DNA of 64,000 nucleotides from Lota lota (taxonomy: Eukaryota > Chordata > Actinopteri > Gadiformes > Lotidae), in assembly GCA_026745465.1 (NCBI GenBank), contig JACYXH010000826.1, positions 3,462,792 through 3,526,791 of the forward strand. Direction: 5' to 3'. Within the stretch, counting starts at the first letter, position 1. Every line of letters begins with the position of its first letter. Below, piece after piece: positions 60,416-64,000 of this stretch. A model generated the notes under the pieces. That model was not told the origin of the DNA and searched no databases. It saw nothing but the letters and a program-made list of their open reading frames with translations. The position numbers and the translations under genes were made by a program.

Positions 60416-63400
60416 GTATTATTCAGGCCTATTCATACACATTAGAGAATTTATGCTACATGTTCTGCAGACCGTGCTGAGAGAATTGTAAACAATGGCT
60501 TCGGGAGCTTGTTCTGCTGGACAAACTACGTGACACCATTTCTAAATTACCCCAAGCTTCTTTTTCTGCATTAGCGCACTCTGCGCTGTGAATTGGAAAG
60601 GACGGCTTAAATTTGTATTGGCTATACAAAATGTGTGCACCGCTTAAATGCGTGCATTTGGGTGTACTTGAAGTATTTACAAGAATAAATTCATAAGGAT
60701 TAATACCTGAATAAATTCGATATTTTGAGTTTAACATATTAAGTGAACATGTTTTGTTATTCATATCCCTTATATCAAGGATATCTCATGTCGGGCATTG
60801 ATTTTGTGTACTTTTCTGAGACAGAAGCATGTCTGGTATCTCAAATGTATAAAAATGTAATAGTCTATGTGCTATGTTTTATTGAGTCAACAGACTAAAT
60901 CCACACATTTAATTTCAGATCCCTATGAAGTAGGGTAGTGGCCGACACAACAAACATAGGACTTGTGTTGTTGGTGCATCCCCACTTTCTACTGGCCAAA
61001 GTGCCTGTTGGAGGAGATAATTGCACTAGGCAGCTCCCAGCGGCCACCTGTAGAGGATGGGTTGCCTGGGCTAAGTGGTTAGTCACAATGGGACACTGTG
61101 GTTTTCCTGGGCAGATCGTAGTGGCCTACAGTAGAAGATTGTGGTCTCCTAAATGGCTACCAGTGTACCTTTTTCTAAATTATGTAAATTTGATGGAGGT
61201 ATGATTGATTGTATGATTATTGATTAACATTACTACAATTTAAGTGTTTTCATCAGCGCATATATATTGTCATTGGATGTTCATAAACTTTATATTGGAT
61301 ATGAGTCATCATGACCTAATATAGGGCTGAAAATGTACAAGTAAAAACAATGACAAGTAATTGAGTTATACAGTTGTACATAATGACTGTAATGGACAGG
61401 CTTATCCCCCAAAAGGCTAGCTGTGTGTCCTTGTTCAGGATGACGGTGTTTATCACCCACAGTAGCCCAGCTCTCTCTGCGACTGGTCATCCTCATTCAC
61501 CCCCAGTGAATCTGACACAGGTGCCTCCTAGTCAGCATGTGATGCGACTGGGAGGTTAGTGGTTGCCAACTCTTCATTTCACATCACATATTTTGCCACT
61601 GGAAAATGTCATAGCTAAATTAAACTTCTGGAGGTTACCTGAATGTTACCTGTGAAAATGTCCCAGTAGTCTGCCAATGGGCCCATTTGGCCTGAGGATG
61701 ATCTGCTGTTTTCTTGCCAAAGGTAGGTCACAGAGATTTATTTGGAAACGGGAATTGGTAACTTCACTTGACTTTTCAGAAATAAGTGCTCTCGGCTGGA
61801 ATATCACTTGCTAAAATAAATTGTATTTCGATGTGTATTTATCAAAGCAAGCTTCATACATCTTCACTGCCTGACTGGATTACTTTTCACTAAGTGACTC
61901 ACAGAGGCTGATACGATTTAGAAATAGGGTGTGTTTTTTCTTTACTCTGGACGTGTCTCTTCTAGACATTTTATGGCCATTTAGTCTACTTACTATATTT
62001 TTGTACGAGTATGAACCTCTGCCACCCACCCAAATACAGGTGATTTATTTGGCAGTTGGGATAGTCACCTACCTTTTATGGTTACATTTGGTGGCTAGAT
62101 ATATCAATGCCACATGTGTGACTTAAAGTACACTTCATTATTAGATGCTGCAGTTGTTTATCAGCAAAAACAAATTCCCATATTTTCATGGTGAACTTTC
62201 TTAGTGACTTAGTGGTTTCACATTACAGACCCTGGCAGAACTGATCTTTTTTGTCCAGGTTTATTCCATTGTTTTGTCCTTTGCGTCTTGTTTTTTCGCT
62301 TCAGGGTGGTTTTCTGATACCAGTGCCCTATTTTCTTTGCTGCGTGATAGCATAACAAACCCCTGATCAGGCTACTGCAGGTCTTTTATTTTAAACTATT
62401 CATACCAAGTCACTTAACCGTTATCATTTGTTTAAGGTACTCTTTGGCAGTTTATTTCTTTTATTTTGCAGGTCTTGTGTGAAGGCAGAAATGGCTACCT
62501 TTTACCAGAAAACGGAACCCGGCAATTTTACAGCATTTATACGTGAAAGGGGCTCATGTGACAATGTAATGAGCATTGATTGGGTTGCTTTTAAATTCTT
62601 AGGCATAAGCCTTTTCATGATACGTCTATGTCAAATTCCATTAGATCATCCAGATGGAACATTATTCATTCATATCATCTAGTGCTACTCGATTGATTTG
62701 ACCGCACATTTGGCATACATCACACATTTTAATTATTGTGCCAAGTCAAACTTTTACTAATCAAATGAATCAATCAAACTATAAGTCATTTTCTTTGCCA
62801 TTGTTGTTTTAGTTTTGTTTAATTCCTCCACCACAACGAAGAGTGTCTATCACGTCCCCCGATCTCTGATCCATTAAGGTCATGACCAAATATGGATGTT
62901 GGGATAAACCTCATAGTAACAGGCATTTGATAGGCTGTGAATATCTTTTTTCAGACATATGTGATTTCGGTGACTAAGGGCGCCCAGTGCAAACCTTTTT
63001 CATTTGAGCAACTATGGTTGGTTTAATTACACCCAATTGCTCATTGTGCTGTTACATTTGGTTGGGTACAATACTAATAAACTGTAAAGATGATTATACC
63101 ACGGCCTGGTAGGTGGTTGAACACCACTGTGTTAGAGGATCCTACCAGCAGATTAAGTCCCCAGATGACTTGGTGCGTCTTTGGGGGTCTGCATGTGGTG
63201 AATTTAAAAGCAGTTTGTGTGGGGCCTTGAGTTCTCTATGTGTGTGTGCGTGCATTATCATGCATGTGAGCACCTCTCTGCTCTGACATCCACCCCAGTC
63301 CCTGGCAGCCTGACAACCGGGTTGTAGTTCTCCAACTCCTTCCGCTGGCCACCAGCTGCTCTGGGCTCTCCACGTAGCATGCAGCAGTCCTTACCGTCTT

Positions 63401-64000
63401 TATTATAATGAACTTTGAGCCCCTGCTGGTGTGCAGTCAAACACTCGAGGCAACCACTCCCAAATAGCCCCCCCCTATGCTGGCATCTAGGTCACAGATG
63501 AGAATAACCAATAGGCTATGAACAATAATGGTAATTGTAATGGTCTTATTATTAGGTATTTCATATAGGAGAGTTGGTTCGTGAGGAAAGAGATGTCGAG
63601 GCACTGGTGGTTTACAACTTATCTGAAGTTAGTGAATCCGTTCAAATAAATGAACACAGATGGATGGTACGTGACAAAGGACATTTTCACATCTAATAAA
63701 TGGGTGCGACCAAATTTGTTAGGGTGCCACCAAATGAAAAAGTTAGTTGCACCAATGCCACCAGTAGAAAATGCTAGTCTTGAGCCCTGCACGTAACGAC
63801 TAATCAGCCATCGTCCACACAACCTCTGTGACCTTTGGCATGTTCACTGGACAGATGGCCTTCCATTTCCATTCATGTGTAGTTAAATTAATGTGTGTTT
63901 CGTCTCTTCATTCAAACATTTGGCTGCGTATTGTGGTTCTATCAGCCTCCATTAACATTCATCAAAAGTTTAATCAGGGTCAAATGTATCCGTCTGTTTT

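Larger units (their letters stand above)
51449..64000. other. Gene-poor right arm; possibly one long intron
   Basis: Apart from the transposon remnants listed separately (52.9, 59.2-59.8 and 60.3 kb) I see no recognisable coding exon. Open frames of up to 134 codons (such as 55,156-55,560) lack family resemblance and splice context. A TGACGTCA cyclic-AMP response element at 58,786-58,793 and a repeated TATAGTATAACG motif near 58,885 and 58,988 mark a CpG-richer patch that could be another promoter. A 27-base dispersed repeat occurs near 60,044 and 63,131. Confidence 0.5.

Overview
This is a vertebrate, almost certainly teleost, nuclear DNA window. It has AT-rich non-coding DNA, many long (GT)n, (GA)n and (CA)n microsatellites, fish-type SINE and LINE tails, small non-autonomous DNA transposons, and intron-rich genes. 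I cannot fix the species.

Three protein-coding genes can be supported. (1) nagpa, minus strand, 22,617 to 11,723, encodes the Golgi 'uncovering enzyme' of the mannose-6-phosphate lysosomal targeting pathway. Eleven exons are placed. One short exon before the membrane-anchor exon is missing from my model, and the protein carries one EGF-like module more than the human enzyme. (2) ndufaf6, plus strand, 22,984 to 34,370, encodes a mitochondrial complex I assembly factor of the squalene/phytoene synthase fold. All nine coding exons are placed and give 331 aa. The frame requires a GC-AG intron after exon 2. (3) An intronless 341-aa class A G-protein-coupled receptor of uncertain identity lies on the minus strand, 44,197 to 43,172. 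It has an unusual ERS in place of DRY and no CWxP or NPxxY motif.

Layout. 1-11,722: no gene recognised; microsatellites, a small DNA transposon at about 3.6 kb and striking palindromes at 4.7 and 8.25 kb. 11,723-22,617: nagpa. 22,618-22,983: a 366-bp head-to-head promoter shared by nagpa and ndufaf6, with a TCACGTGAC E-box close to the lysosomal CLEAR element. 22,984-34,370: ndufaf6, whose introns hold minisatellites, nested inverted repeats and a broken LINE with another repeat inserted in it. 34,371-43,171: repeats and C-rich tracts. 43,172-44,197: the receptor. 44,198-51,240: microsatellites and a 35-bp minisatellite. 51,241-51,448: a candidate non-coding first exon with a splice donor. 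51,449-64,000: mostly unique AT-rich DNA with transposon remnants.

nagpa and ndufaf6 act in different organelles (Golgi/lysosome and mitochondrion). In human they are on different chromosomes, so their sharing one promoter here is the most interesting arrangement in the window. The candidate 5' exon at 51.3 kb would fit plekhf2, the downstream neighbour of NDUFAF6 in human, but no coding sequence of that gene is present. I found no CRISPR array, bacterial operon or tRNA/rRNA gene, and nothing that amounts to a wholly new system.
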